Origin: Macrobrachium rosenbergii
Lineage: Eukaryota; Arthropoda; Malacostraca; Decapoda; Palaemonidae
Assembly (NCBI RefSeq): GCF_040412425.1
Contig: NC_089762.1
Span: forward strand, 26,800,891 to 26,864,890
Direction of reading: 5' to 3'
DNA: 64,000 nt
Positions within the stretch are counted from its first letter, which is position 1, and each line of letters begins with the position of its first letter. Positions 1-10,239 of the stretch are shown here, piece after piece. Under the pieces are notes generated by a model, which saw only the letters and a list, made by a program, of their open reading frames with translations, was not told the DNA's origin and did no database searches. The position numbers and the translations under genes are program-made.

Positions 1-591
1 CAAGAAATAACTTCACATAAATGACATGACTCAAATTGCTACAGGGATAAAGTAGACGCCACTTTCGTAAGGGAAGAAAATTCTAATAATATTACCGTAG
101 AGAATAAATTCAAGAAAAAGTTCCTGTATTGATAAACCTCGAAGCAATAAAGTTCCTAAACAAAGAGAAGTCCATAACAATTCACAAAATAGAAAGGCAA
201 TAGAGATATGCTCATATTACTACGATAAAATCTAATTGCTCTTAAGTTTCATGGAATTGAAATTTCCAGACTTTCATTCCTAATGACATAATTCAAAGGT
301 TTTAGGCTAATGTGAAATTCTGTCCGTTTTAAATTGTCTATATATGATTTTCAAGAAAATTTGACGCTTGCTGGAAAACATATTTTACATCCCTGAAATC
401 GAGTTACTTGTGGCTTTCTGTAATCTGTTCATAACTTTTTTAATATATTTTCATCTATATTTACTTAATATAATCTTTGCCCTCTTAAACTGCAGATAAG
501 CTACCAAAGTTATGACATTTTCATTCCTTCCAAAGTGAGTACCTTATTAAAATCACATCGTTTTTAAAACAGTTGTACTAATATAAGAATC

Positions 592-596
<5 letters not shown>
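1..596. other. AT-rich non-coding stretch
   Basis: No open frame of note, no recognisable repeat family and no RNA gene are seen. It ends at a (TC)n tract. Most likely intergenic or intronic DNA. Confidence 0.5.

Positions 597-653
<57 letters not shown>
597..653. repeat. (TC)n microsatellite
   Basis: Uninterrupted TC dinucleotide tract of about 57 bases, seen directly. Confidence 0.97.
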
Positions 654-655
<2 letters not shown>

Positions 656-1550
656 TACCATGGCTGACCTTAATCGATGTACATAATATATTTTCCGTAA
701 CGTTGGCAACTGTTACTCTTGGGAAAATACATACTAATTTCTTCTTCCTGAATACTCAATGACTGATATGAACGAAAATATCATCAATTTATCAAAATCA
801 TAAAAATAAAACTATGAAAATAGCAACGTAAGAATATAAATAACGATAATACAATTGACTGACCTACATAAACAGAAAAACTGATGTCCAGTACTTAGCA
901 ATAATAACGAAGCTTCTGACTTCGTCAGGTGAGAAGCGTTATTAGGGCAACATAACATTTCTCTTAGCACCAATTGAGTGTAATTTCTCCCTCAAAGCGA
1001 AAACAGTCAATGCAATCGTAAAGAAGGCTTCCGCAACAGTCACACAGAAATGTTATTCAACCCTTCTTAAGAAAGTAACGAATGTGATATGATGTTTTGA
1101 TTGATGGGCGTTCATCAAAATAATCGCAATATCCTCAATACACCAAACAAAAAAATAATTCTTTCCTTACTGCACAACAGTAACAGCAACAAAAACAACA
1201 ATACAAAGAGGCAACGTTCAAGTATGAGCAATTTATTATTACCTATAAAAGTTGTCTTCCTTCCGCGTTAAGTTAAACATTCTTGAATCGAAGAAAAGTG
1301 AACGTTTCACAGTCCTCAATTTGGTGACGAAAATCGTCTTTCAACAAGTGCCGCCTCATTTTCCTAAAAGCAAAAGCCCAATTGTGAATAATTCATCATA
1401 CTTTATAATGCTCGAGAAACAGCCACTCGGCAACCACCGTGCAGGAACAAAATTGATCCGTTATAAGCATCATTTGTAAAACGCCACTGAATCATTTACT
1501 TCCACGGACGACGCCACTATGGTTTCGAACGAGCGAACGTTCATGGCAAT
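654..1550. other. Unassigned non-coding stretch
   Basis: AT-rich DNA with only a 75-codon open frame from a TTG codon at 1252, which has no recognisable domain or coding signature. I see nothing I can name here. Confidence 0.45.
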
Positions 1551-1551
1551 G

Positions 1552-1668
<117 letters not shown>

Positions 1669-3470
1669 CACGTTTGTGTGGGAGTAACCGAACGGATTCC
1701 CCTCCCTAACCCAGACCGCGATAAAATATAAAAGAATGGGAAATTAGAATACGAGGTTAAACCAAACGGAAGTTGAAAATGTCACTTAAAGGATGGAAGA
1801 TTTTAAGCGTCAGGGAAAACGGAAAGAGGGAGAGAACTAAAGCTCAACGATAGAGATAATAAAAGCACCGAACAAATCGCGCATTCTGAGGATTTCTGAT
1901 TTCCATCGAGTATATGAAGGAGGAAGAGGTGCCTTACTTGGAGTCCCAAGGCCGTCTCTGCGATGGAAGGACTGCTTTCTTGAGCTCAATGACTCAATGG
2001 GCAACGCAGTAACTACGCTACAAGAAAAGAGGAAACGCCACGCTCTCTTGTGAAGAGAGCAAAGATCTCAAGAGAAGACAAGCATGGAGTTAACGATTAA
2101 CAGAACTGCCTTTTGATTCAAACCTACCTCATGTATGACAACAATGTTCCTATGTGAACTGGTTAGTCGAATACAAAATTGTAATAATAATAAACGCAAA
2201 ATACCAGTGACATCTAAACATACAAGACCCATTTTTTTTCGGGGGCGGGTTGGTTTTGGGGACATTTCGCAACATGAACCATGTGACTGTTGCGAAAGAC
2301 AAATGAAAACCAAGAGTCAAAATCCCACTCTGTAGTGAAAAAAAATCCTGATCAGTGGTTCAGGTTCCCGATGATTAGTATCTACTGTATATTGTAACAA
2401 CCGCAAACTCACACCTATTATAAATACCCAAGTTAAGACATGTAAACATTATTATGTTTTATTCTCTGTACCACAGCCTTTCGTATCCAAATCTCCAAGA
2501 TTTACTGCAGTGTTTGTCCATTTACTTGCAATGAACAGTGTTGCAATATCATGCCTCCGGAGATGTGGTTATTTTCACATTACGCAAAGACGTCAGAATG
2601 CAATTTTTCTAATCCTGACACATTACCGTTCAAACACTCGACACATTTCCTCTAAGTGATTTACAGCACATTAACGTGATGAATTAGTGATCTAAGCCTT
2701 TCGAATTTAGTCGCACAATAATGTTCAAGTCTTACAATTTAGCAACCAGCTCTAGACAGACCCTTTCACTTGTCTCTCTCTCCAGGCTGATTTTTCTCTG
2801 GAGCCGAATTTGGTTTATAGTCTGTTGACTTTGTCCATAAGGGTTTTAAGCTAAAGATTTAGAGAAAGAAGAAAGAATCTTGGCCACTTTTAAATCATTA
2901 CAAATGATTATAAATAAGAGGAAGTATTCACTGCAAAACATCGTAAAGTAAAAAAAAAAAATTTCAAAGCACAGCATTCTATTACTTTCCTAAAATGCAA
3001 AGCAATTTAATGCAAACTAAGGACAAAACAGAAAATTAAATTACATTTCCCCCATACCACACAGCTATTATTAAACAATTACGCTGCAATCATAACCTCG
3101 CATACGGAAACGAAGCTCGCTGTAATGAAGAAAATAATAACATAAAGAGTCTCGAAATTCCTGTAAATAATTAAGTTGAGGCAAGATATTTACATATACA
3201 AAGGCTTCTTTCGTCAGCTAACTTCCACAAACATTAATAACGAGGTCATTAGTGTCACCAGACCAAAATCCGCAGACATTTCACAAGTAATTTACATGAG
3301 AAAATTCATGCATATATAAATATATGCACAAGAAGTTTACCTACATTGGTTTTCTTGTGTTTAGAATTTACATCATCTCTTTTGCGAGTGCTTATAACAT
3401 TCCATGAGATTTTAATACTGATTACGTGTGGCAAAGAATGACTTTGCTCCAAAAACTGTAATGTGCATAT
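1669..3470. other. Unassigned non-coding stretch
   Basis: Contains overlapping short open frames on both strands near 2068-2335 that look like chance. No motif, repeat family or RNA gene was recognised. Confidence 0.45.
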
Positions 3471-3471
3471 G

Positions 3472-3622
3472 CATGTATGTATATGTATATATATATATAT
3501 GTGTGTGTGTTTGTGTGTGTATACCAACAAACACACATACACATATATATATGTGTATATATATGTATATACATATATATGTGTGTGTGTGTTCGTGCGA
3601 GTGTGTGTGTGTGTGTGTATGT
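3472..3622. repeat. Mixed (TA)/(TG)/(CA) compound microsatellite
   Basis: Interleaved short runs of TA, TG and CA over 150 bases. It creates overlapping Thr-His and Tyr-Ile open frames on both strands that should not be called genes. Confidence 0.93.
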
Positions 3623-4189
3623 GCGCAAGCACGCACGAGTAAAAATATAACTGAATTTATACCAAAAAGAAAATGCAAGAGAATTATAATACAAAGCCAC
3701 GACAAAAAATTCATTCCTATTTTGCACGATGTCAAGTTAAGTTTAGAACAAGCTCAGTCAACACGAAAGCTTTACGGTAAAAAGAACCAGATAGTTTTTA
3801 TTACTGATAACGTTAATCTCAAAAATGAATTTCCTGTACTGAGATACCATCTGAATGGCGGATGCGTTCGTCAAGGCTCAGGGGGGAAAAAATATTAGAG
3901 AAAGGGTAAATCGGGAAGCTGTAAAAATTTTTAGAATGGGGAGGGGTTGGGGTGTGGGGTGGAAAAGTGAAAATGAAGGTAAATAATAATCCATGAGAAT
4001 CCATAAAAAGAACAGACCCATTATTAAAATCAGCGATACTGACTTTTTTTGTATTCTTGAATGGCAGGTAATGAGCATATTACTATTTTTGTGTTATTGA
4101 AGATGAATGTAAGAAATGAATTATACACACGCAAACACCTAAACACGCACATATATATAAACAAACACACTTATATAACGGGGTTTAAC

Positions 4190-5320
4190 GTTACTTTTTA
4201 TACCACAGAAGTATACTGTAGGGCTTAAACTTAGCACACAGGGAAGGACTGATATAAGAAGAACAGTATGGGTTTACCCATGGAAGATGGTTTGTGGGTG
4301 GATAAAGTGTTTGTTAAGTAAAGGGAAAAGGCAGTGAACTGCATACATGGACCTAAAAGAAGTTCATGAAACAGTCGATAGCAAGGCATTGTGCAAGCTG
4401 TTGACGATGTGTGCTATATAAGTTGCTGAGAAATATCAAACATTTTCTTCATAGTATCTTGAAGATGGAATGATGCAAGATGTCACAGAAAGGACATTGG
4501 ATGTAGGTGCAGAGTTGGAGTATAGGTTTGGAATGGAGACTGGAATGATTAGGGATAGTAATGAGAAATCCAAGGTCTAGGGAAAGGTTTGAAAGTGCTC
4601 GAGGCACTGTCAGGTTAGGAGGGTAAATGAAAACTGAAGATAAAGAACTGAATGTTGATATGGAATTGAAAGACTATCAGTGGCCGATTTGTACAAGCAC
4701 TTGGGTGACGGTAAAATGAGAATACGTGAAGCTGAAGCAATGAAGCAAGGAAGGTTGCAACATTTGTGAAAATATTTGGAAAGAGCACTGGAGTGTCCAT
4801 GGAAGCTAAGGTGGGAATGTATGAAAGATATGTTTGGCGAACACTCCTTTATGGAAGTTAAGCGTGGATGCTGAATGCTAACCAAAGAAAAAGAAAAAAG
4901 GTTGAAGCTGTTGAGATAAACTGTTCCTGAAGAATATGTGATGGAAGAAGAAATGTGGGGATATGCAAACTAAAAGGTTACAAGCATAGTATAGGTGATA
5001 TGATATATTAGAATTTTAAGAAAAATTTGGGAGGAAGGAGAATGAAAACCTAGTAATTGTTGGATAAATGGGGTGGAGAGATACTGGAATGAAAGGGCTT
5101 CATCATCCACGAAGCAAGAGAGTGCATGCAAGATAGAGGTGAAGAGTACAGTGTATGTGTGAGAACGAGTCTTCCGTTCAGCTGTTTGAAGCGGCTATGT
5201 AATGCAATTCCATGTTTTGTATAAATGTGGCTCATCTAAGATTAAGCAATTAACGCTAGCAAGTGTGGCAGTAACCATTGTTTTATGTTTTTCTGGAGAC
5301 GCTCCTTAGAGAAAACGGCT
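4190..5320 (+). pseudogene. Decayed LINE reverse transcriptase relic
   Basis: A heavily broken non-LTR reverse transcriptase, recognised from short matches in the family's usual order. Around 4341-4410 the frame reads AYMDLKEVHETVDSKALCK, the usual palm motif A (Y-x-D-L...DTVDR.AL). Around 4800-4920 it reads KVGMYERYVWRTLLYGS, then a stop codon where the family has Glu, then AWMLNA and KKVEAVEINC, the usual C-terminal region (LLYGSE.W.LN...K.VE..EM.CLR). The YADD region expected between these blocks is missing, so there is an internal deletion of the palm. Further similarity fades out by about 5320. There are many stops and frame changes, so this copy is inactive. Clade not assigned; it resembles the relic at 30130-31330 more than the LINE at 7196-11842. 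Confidence 0.78.
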
Positions 5321-5645
5321 TAATGTTGAAATGAATGGCCAAGAATTGGAATATTGTGTGTTTACGTATGCAAATAAATGCATTGTTGAGACATGCATCT
5401 AAAAGTGTATTTTGCACTTTCACTAAAAATCGAAATGAAGTACATTAGCATGATGATATTAACTGCTCTTCACAGGAAGCGAACTTTTCAAAATAATATT
5501 GATAATATCTGCAAAGAGGCAAAATAACTTCGAAACAGGCTATACAATATAATCAGTAACATTAAAAAATCATCACCGCCTCCAACGCAACGTAACGCAA
5601 TGAACCTGTGGCCAAGACTGAAAAATACTCATAAGAATATGGAGA

Positions 5646-5943
5646 TTAGAATATAAGATTTAGGTCAAAGGCCAAGCGCTGGGACCTATGAGGTTATTCA
5701 GTGCCCAGAGGGAAAATGAGAACATAAAAGCTTTAAAGGTGTAACAAGAGGAAAACCTCGCAGTTGCCCTGTGAAACAATTGTTAGAGTATGGAAAGTAA
5801 GATGGAAGAAAGACAATAAAAACAGGGTACAGCAACGGGAATAAAAGAGGTTGCAGCTATGGCCCGAAGGAACGCTGCAAGGAACCTTTAGTAATGCCTA
5901 CAGTGCACCGCGTGAGGTTCACTGACGGCACTATCTCCCCTAC
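5646..5943 (+). repeat. Dispersed ~300-bp repeat, copy 1 of 5
   Basis: Shares an ordered set of blocks with copies at 6291, 43025, 47782 and 61011: TTTAGGTCAAAGGCCAAGCG near the start, GATGGAAGAAAGA in the middle, GGTTGCAGCTA, and TAATGCCTACAGTGCACC near the end. A 5' hairpin (AGCGCTG with CAGTGCC, 5675-5706) and a 3' hairpin (CAGTG...CACTG, 5901-5924) are visible. No clear tRNA-type A and B boxes and no long terminal repeats were found, so the class is uncertain. Confidence 0.85.
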
Positions 5944-6290
5944 ATAAACATGCAAATGAGTAGTGAGAGGGAATATAATTAATCAAACTGCAGAACAGAT
6001 ACATAAACCCGATAATAAAATATAAATAAGTAAAATTACAATTGAGTAAATAAATGTATAAACCACTTCGAAAATTGCAGGTAAAGCACCAATTACCATA
6101 TCACACATAAAATACCCAGAATTTTCCTCCGAATAATAATAAAGTTAGTGGCTTGGTGATTATCTGTCCTTTCATCACTAATGAGAATTATTTCACCATC
6201 ACTCGTTACCCAATGACCAAAGACTAGCCATTTTATGCAAATTCTCAAATCGTTGCTTTCCATTTGTTATTTTGCCTACGTGCATTATTG
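5944..6290. other. Unassigned spacer between repeat copies
   Basis: AT-rich spacer between dispersed-repeat copies 1 and 2. Nothing recognised. Confidence 0.4.
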
Positions 6291-6597
6291 GAATTGAATA
6301 TAGCATTTAGGTCAAAGGCCAAGAGCTGGGACCTACGAGGTCACTCATCGCCGAAACGGAAACTGACAGTGAAAAGGTTTGAAAGGTGTAACAGGAGGAA
6401 AACACCACTGCACTATGAATCAATTGTTAGGAGAGGGTTGAGGAAAGTAAGATGGAAGAGAGAGAATATGAACGGAGGTACAGTAAAAGGAATGAAAGGG
6501 GTTGCAGCTAGGGGCCGAAGGGACGCTGCAAAGAACCTTAAGTAATGCCTACAGCATACTGCATGAGGCGCACCGACGGAACTAACCCCCTACGGGA
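6291..6597 (+). repeat. Dispersed ~300-bp repeat, copy 2 of 5
   Basis: The most complete copy. It contains an open frame of 93 codons (6264-6545, starting in the flank) whose part inside the repeat reads WKRENMNGGTVKGMKGVAA. The related frame in copy 5 reads WKKDNMNGGTVTRMIEVAA. The frame is broken in the other copies, so a coding function is doubtful. Same orientation as the other four copies. Confidence 0.87.
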
Positions 6598-7090
6598 ACG
6601 TGTGTTATTGAACGTTTGAAATTTACTTTCGTAGAGGAGATCGATGGAGTAAAAATATAATTTAGTTTTATATATATGAGATACAAGATATCCCCTCACT
6701 CTATGCCTGCTCCCCTCCCCCCCCAAAAAAAAATAAAGTTAGAAAAATCTTAACAAATTGGCATAGTTATTTCCTACAGTAGATTTCTTCGTAATAGCCA
6801 CCCCCGGAGAGAAGGCTGTTCTCAAACATATTTTGCTTCTTCCTCTCTTTCCAGTTTTTTTTTTTTTTTTATTGTTAACCCTCTCTTTTTTATCAGTCAA
6901 CCCAGAGCTGGAAAGAATGGCTGCACCTCCACTGTGTAGACACGTTAATACTTTGAATACATAGTTGCTTTCGATAGGAAATTACAGCTGTAAATAATAA
7001 ATTATAGACTATTTGTCGGAAATTTATGCTCTTTACCAACATGTTTGGATGAGATTTCTTCAGAGAGTTTTGGTCCTATAAAAATAATCC
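6598..7090. other. Unassigned spacer, with poly(C) and poly(T) runs
   Basis: Contains a C-run and A-run near 6715-6732 and a T-run near 6856-6870. No gene or named repeat was seen up to the GA-spaced unit at about 7098. Confidence 0.4.
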
Positions 7091-7097
7091 TTACGGC

Positions 7098-7121
7098 ATA
7101 TAATGAAGAAATAATTACAAA

Positions 7122-7195
<74 letters not shown>
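7098..7195. repeat. GA-spaced minisatellite unit with (GA)n, left flank of LINE
   Basis: A short core (TATAATGAAGAAATAA then CAAAATTACA) followed by about 69 bases of GA. The same core followed by GA recurs at 11914-11971, on the other side of the LINE. This suggests that a single GA-spaced array was split by the LINE insertion. Confidence 0.85.
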
Positions 7196-7198
<3 letters not shown>

Positions 7199-7245
7199 TA
7201 CTTACCTTACAGACCTTACAATTCGTTCGGGTTGCCCCAGGTCCC
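7196..7245 (-). other. LINE 3' end
   Basis: Follows the ORF2 stop codon directly. On the minus strand it holds CTGAGGGACCTGGGGCAACC and then two to three short TAAGGT-type repeats merging into (TC)n. There is no poly(A) tail; a short repeated 3' terminus is a known alternative in several LINE clades. Confidence 0.7.
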
Positions 7246-8556
7246 TCAGTGTGAGGCGCCTTTGATGTCTACCAGAGAGTTGCTAACGCATCTTCCGGTA
7301 TATTTTGCATCTTCCAGTCTTGGATGGTCTGGGATGCATCTTAAATATTTGTCGAGCTTATTCTTAAACACATCTACGCTCACTCCTGTTATGTTCCTCA
7401 GATGAGCTGGTAGCGCATTGAATAGACGCTGCATTATCGATGCTGGTGCGTGGTGGATTAATGTCCTGTGTGCTTTCCTTAATTTTCCTGGTATAGTTTT
7501 TGGCACTAATAATCTACCTCTGCTTGCTCTTTTTGATAATTTTAGTTCCATGATATTTTCGGTAATTCCTTCTATCTGTTTCCATGCTTGAATTACCATG
7601 TAGCGTTCTCTTCTCCTTTCAAGACTATATAAATTTAAGAATTGTAGTCTTTCCCAGTAGTCAAGGTCCTTAACTTCTTCTATTCTAGCTGTAAATGACC
7701 TTTGTACACTCTCTATTTGTGCAATATCCTTTTGGTAGTGTGGGTACCATATTATATTGCAATATTCAAGTGGACTACGTACGTACGTTTTATAAAGCAT
7801 AATCATGTGTTCAGCTTTTCTTGTTTTGAAGTGCCGGAACAACATTCCCATTTTTGCTTTGCATTTTGCCAATAGAATTGCTATTTGATCATTGCATAAC
7901 ATATTCCTATTCAACATCACACCAAGGTCTTTAACTGCTTCCTTGTTTGTGATTGTCTCATTATTAGGTCCTTTATATGCATATAGCATTCCTACTTTAT
8001 CACCATAGTTCATTGATTCAAATTTATCAGAGTTAAATACCATCCTATTTATCTCTGCCCATTTATATATTTTATTTAGGTCTCTTTGTAGCGAGTTCCT
8101 ATCTTCATCACAAGCAATTTCTCTACTTATTCTTGTGTCATCTGCGAAACTTCTTACTACTGAGTCCTTAACATTACTGTCTATGTCTGCAATCATAATC
8201 ACAAACAGCAATGCAGCTAACACCGTACCCTGTGGTACACCGGATATTACCGTAGCTTCATCCGATTTCTCATCGTTTGCAATCACTATCTGTTTTCTGT
8301 TTTGCAAAAATTCTTTTATCCATCTTCCTACTTTGTCAACAATGTTATGTTTTCTAATTTTTTTCGCTAATATATTATGATCTACCTTGTCAAAAGCTTT
8401 TGCAAAGTCTAGGTAAACCACATCTGTATCTTTTTCATTTATCATATTTTTATATATGTTTTCATGGTGGACTAACAGTTGGGTTTGTGTACTTTTTCCG
8501 GGTACAAAACCATGTTGTCCTATATTGAACAATCTATTTTTCATTAAATGTTTCAT
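7246..8556 (-). CDS. LINE ORF2, reverse transcriptase main segment
   Basis: A 436-codon open segment encoding the palm, thumb and C-terminal part of a non-LTR reverse transcriptase, which copies the element RNA into DNA at the target nick. Motifs by residue in this segment: QHGFVPGKST at 14-23; VVYLDFAKAFDKVDH around the first catalytic Asp (D50); GVPQGT at 106-111; SFADDTRIS with D139 and D140 of the catalytic pair; KDLGV further on; and a C-terminal block with DYWERLQFLNLYSLERRRER, common in this LINE group. All three catalytic aspartates are present and the frame is open throughout, unlike the RT relics elsewhere in the window. The ATG at 8556 is not the true start: the protein continues upstream in another frame, separated by an A10 run (8561-8570) with one base too many or two too few. 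Confidence 0.93.
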   Translation of the reverse strand: MKHLMKNRLFNIGQHGFVPGKSTQTQLLVHHENIYKNMINEKDTDVVYLDFAKAFDKVDHNILAKKIRKHNIVDKVGRWIKEFLQNRKQIVIANDEKSDEATVISGVPQGTVLAALLFVIMIADIDSNVKDSVVRSFADDTRISREIACDEDRNSLQRDLNKIYKWAEINRMVFNSDKFESMNYGDKVGMLYAYKGPNNETITNKEAVKDLGVMLNRNMLCNDQIAILLAKCKAKMGMLFRHFKTRKAEHMIMLYKTYVRSPLEYCNIIWYPHYQKDIAQIESVQRSFTARIEEVKDLDYWERLQFLNLYSLERRRERYMVIQAWKQIEGITENIMELKLSKRASRGRLLVPKTIPGKLRKAHRTLIHHAPASIMQRLFNALPAHLRNITGVSVDVFKNKLDKYLRCIPDHPRLEDAKYTGRCVSNSLVDIKGASH

Positions 8557-8974
8557 TATATTTTTTTTTTATTACCCTTTCATATACTTTCATAATATGA
8601 GATGTCAGACTTACAGGCCTATAATTACTTGCCTCTAGTCTTGAACCACTTTTGAAAGTAGGAGTAATATATGCTAATTTATGCTCATCATAAATCTTGC
8701 CTGTATCTATACTTTGTCTTAATAATATTGCTAGCGGCTTTGCGATTGAATGAACCACTTTCTTTAACAATATGACAGGTACTCCATCTGGTCCTGCTGC
8801 TGATCCATTTTTAATTTCATTAATAGCCTGCACAATATCGGCTTCTGTAATATCTATATCTGATAAGTATTCAGTATTTTCATCTCTTATTTCTGTATCA
8901 TTATCTTCATTTTCAATTCTAGGTGTAAATTCACTCTTATATCTTTCTGCTAATATGTTACATATTTCCTTTTT
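8534..8974 (-). CDS. LINE ORF2, N-terminal reverse transcriptase segment
   Basis: Open from a TGA at 8975-8977 to a TAG at the low-coordinate end. The conserved part includes NGSAAGPDGVPVILLKK (the usual G.DG.P..LLK fingers motif), then LAYITPTFKSGSRLEASNYR and PVSLTSHIMKVYERVI (the usual I.P..K.G.....NYRP.SL). These precede the palm of the next segment in the normal LINE order. The last ~10 codons beyond the A10 run are out of frame and not genuine. The GTG near 8833 is not a real start, since similarity continues upstream (YLSDIDITEADIVQAINEIK). The upstream end is another one-base frame change at an A6 run (8970-8975). Confidence 0.88.
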   Translation of the reverse strand, partial: KKEICNILAERYKSEFTPRIENEDNDTEIRDENTEYLSDIDITEADIVQAINEIKNGSAAGPDGVPVILLKKVVHSIAKPLAILLRQSIDTGKIYDEHKLAYITPTFKSGSRLEASNYRPVSLTSHIMKVYERVIKKKYNETFNEK

Positions 8975-9212
8975 TCATTCGTTAATCGCCCTTCAATTCT
9001 TAGAGGGCCTATTTCTACTCTTATTTTATTCATCTTTTTGCATATGAATAAAAAATTTTAGGGTTTTGCTTGATATTTTGTAGTGTCATTTCTTCTAGGT
9101 TCCCTTTTTCATTTTCTTTTGATTGTATAATCTTTTGTTCTGCATTTTCTATCTTACTTTTTAGTTCCATCACTTTCCATGCATTCTTTTCTTTTGCAAG
9201 AGCTTTTTCCAC
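8975..9212 (-). pseudogene. LINE ORF2, linker between endonuclease and RT (two frames)
   Basis: Joins endonuclease and reverse transcriptase. The upstream part (9212-9030) is charged and probably helical, with EKALAKEKNAW and ending in QNPKIFYSYAKR. The family often has a (K)NPK.FW.YIK-like motif here, just before the RT. A one-base frame change at an A5 run (9035-9039) leads into a short piece with KIRVEIGPLRIEGRLTNEK, and another at 8970-8975 leads into the RT. Both changes are fixed by adding one A to a short A-run. Confidence 0.8.
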
Positions 9213-10239
9213 TTTCTAATTTTCTGGAACAAGATCCTTCTGTCTCTTGGAATTCGTGACTGATGATTACTTTTTTCTTCGGTATATATTTTTCCACTAT
9301 TTCCTCTAATATTTTATATAATATATCGGTATTTACCTGTATATCATCACTTACAAATATATTTTCCCATTCTTTGTTTAATTCTTCATTTATTTTTGAC
9401 CAATTTATATTCTTACTATAGAAATTGTATTTTCCATATCCTTCCCATTTTTTCGTTTCTTGCTTTTCTCTGTTTTCATATGTTCTGGAACGGACTGTTA
9501 GTTCTATGACATTATGGTCCGAAATACTCGTGTTATATACTATTATTTCTTTAACATAGTTCACCTCATTCACAAATACTAGATCTAAAATATTATCCTT
9601 TCTTGTTGGTAGGTGATTTATTTGCTGAATGTTATGTTCTAGTAGCATATCTAATAGCTTTTCAAATTGCCTCTTATCTTCTGCACTACTATTGCTCTCT
9701 TTTTTATATGCATAAATACAACCACAGTCTCCTATTCGTTCTTTCCATTCTACAAAAGGAAAGTTAAAGTCTCCGGTTAGGAGTATAGTCCAGTCCTTGT
9801 GATTTCTACATATTTCATCCAATTTTTCAATTATTATGTCAAACTCTTTAGTATTAGGGGGTCTATATATTACAATGTTCACTAATTTTTCAGATTCAAA
9901 TTCTACCGCTATTAATTCACATTCTGTGTTACTATATTTCTCACAGATTTTTCCTTGATTGGCATCTCTCTCATATATTGCGGTTCCCCCTTGATTTCTA
10001 TTTTTTCTATCTGATCTATAAGTTTGGAAACCCTTTATCTGGTCATCATTACCAGTCTCTTGGGAATACCAGGTTTCACTTATATTCAATATTTCTATTT
10101 TTTCATTTTGGGTTAGTTCTTCTAAGAACTCTATCTTTCTTTTTGAGTTACTCGAAACTAAACCCTGCGCGTTCATCACTATGATGGTTTGCGTATTATC
10201 TCCATTATCTAATATGGGTAATAATAAGGATTTTCCCAT
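9154..10239 (-). CDS. LINE ORF2, apurinic-type endonuclease segment
   Basis: A 361-codon open segment that starts at a good ATG (10239). It encodes the exonuclease-endonuclease-phosphatase fold that nicks target DNA to prime reverse transcription. Motifs by residue: MNAQGL at 22-27 (N23), SETW at 54-57 (metal-binding E55), GGTAIYER near 84-91, YRPP at 125-128, TGDFN at 155-159 (D157, N159) and SDHN at 240-243 (D241, H242). All the expected catalytic residues are present. The start overlaps the end of the ORF1 zinc-finger frame by 35 bases in a different frame, a compact ORF1/ORF2 arrangement known in LINEs. The last ~30 residues are out-of-frame sequence after a frame change near 9213-9225. 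Confidence 0.92.
   Translation of the reverse strand: MGKSLLLPILDNGDNTQTIIVMNAQGLVSSNSKRKIEFLEELTQNEKIEILNISETWYSQETGNDDQIKGFQTYRSDRKNRNQGGTAIYERDANQGKICEKYSNTECELIAVEFESEKLVNIVIYRPPNTKEFDIIIEKLDEICRNHKDWTILLTGDFNFPFVEWKERIGDCGCIYAYKKESNSSAEDKRQFEKLLDMLLEHNIQQINHLPTRKDNILDLVFVNEVNYVKEIIVYNTSISDHNVIELTVRSRTYENREKQETKKWEGYGKYNFYSKNINWSKINEELNKEWENIFVSDDIQVNTDILYKILEEIVEKYIPKKKVIISHEFQETEGSCSRKLESGKSSCKRKECMESDGTKK

Noticed and set aside
3428..3898. 156-codon plus-strand frame
   Set aside because: The first third is microsatellite. The remainder has no recognised family and overlaps equally long opposite-strand frames.
8135..8638. Plus-strand frames across the LINE (also 8772-9047, 9978-10184, 10435-11224)
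   Set aside because: Antisense shadows of ORF1 and ORF2, which carry the recognisable motifs on the minus strand.
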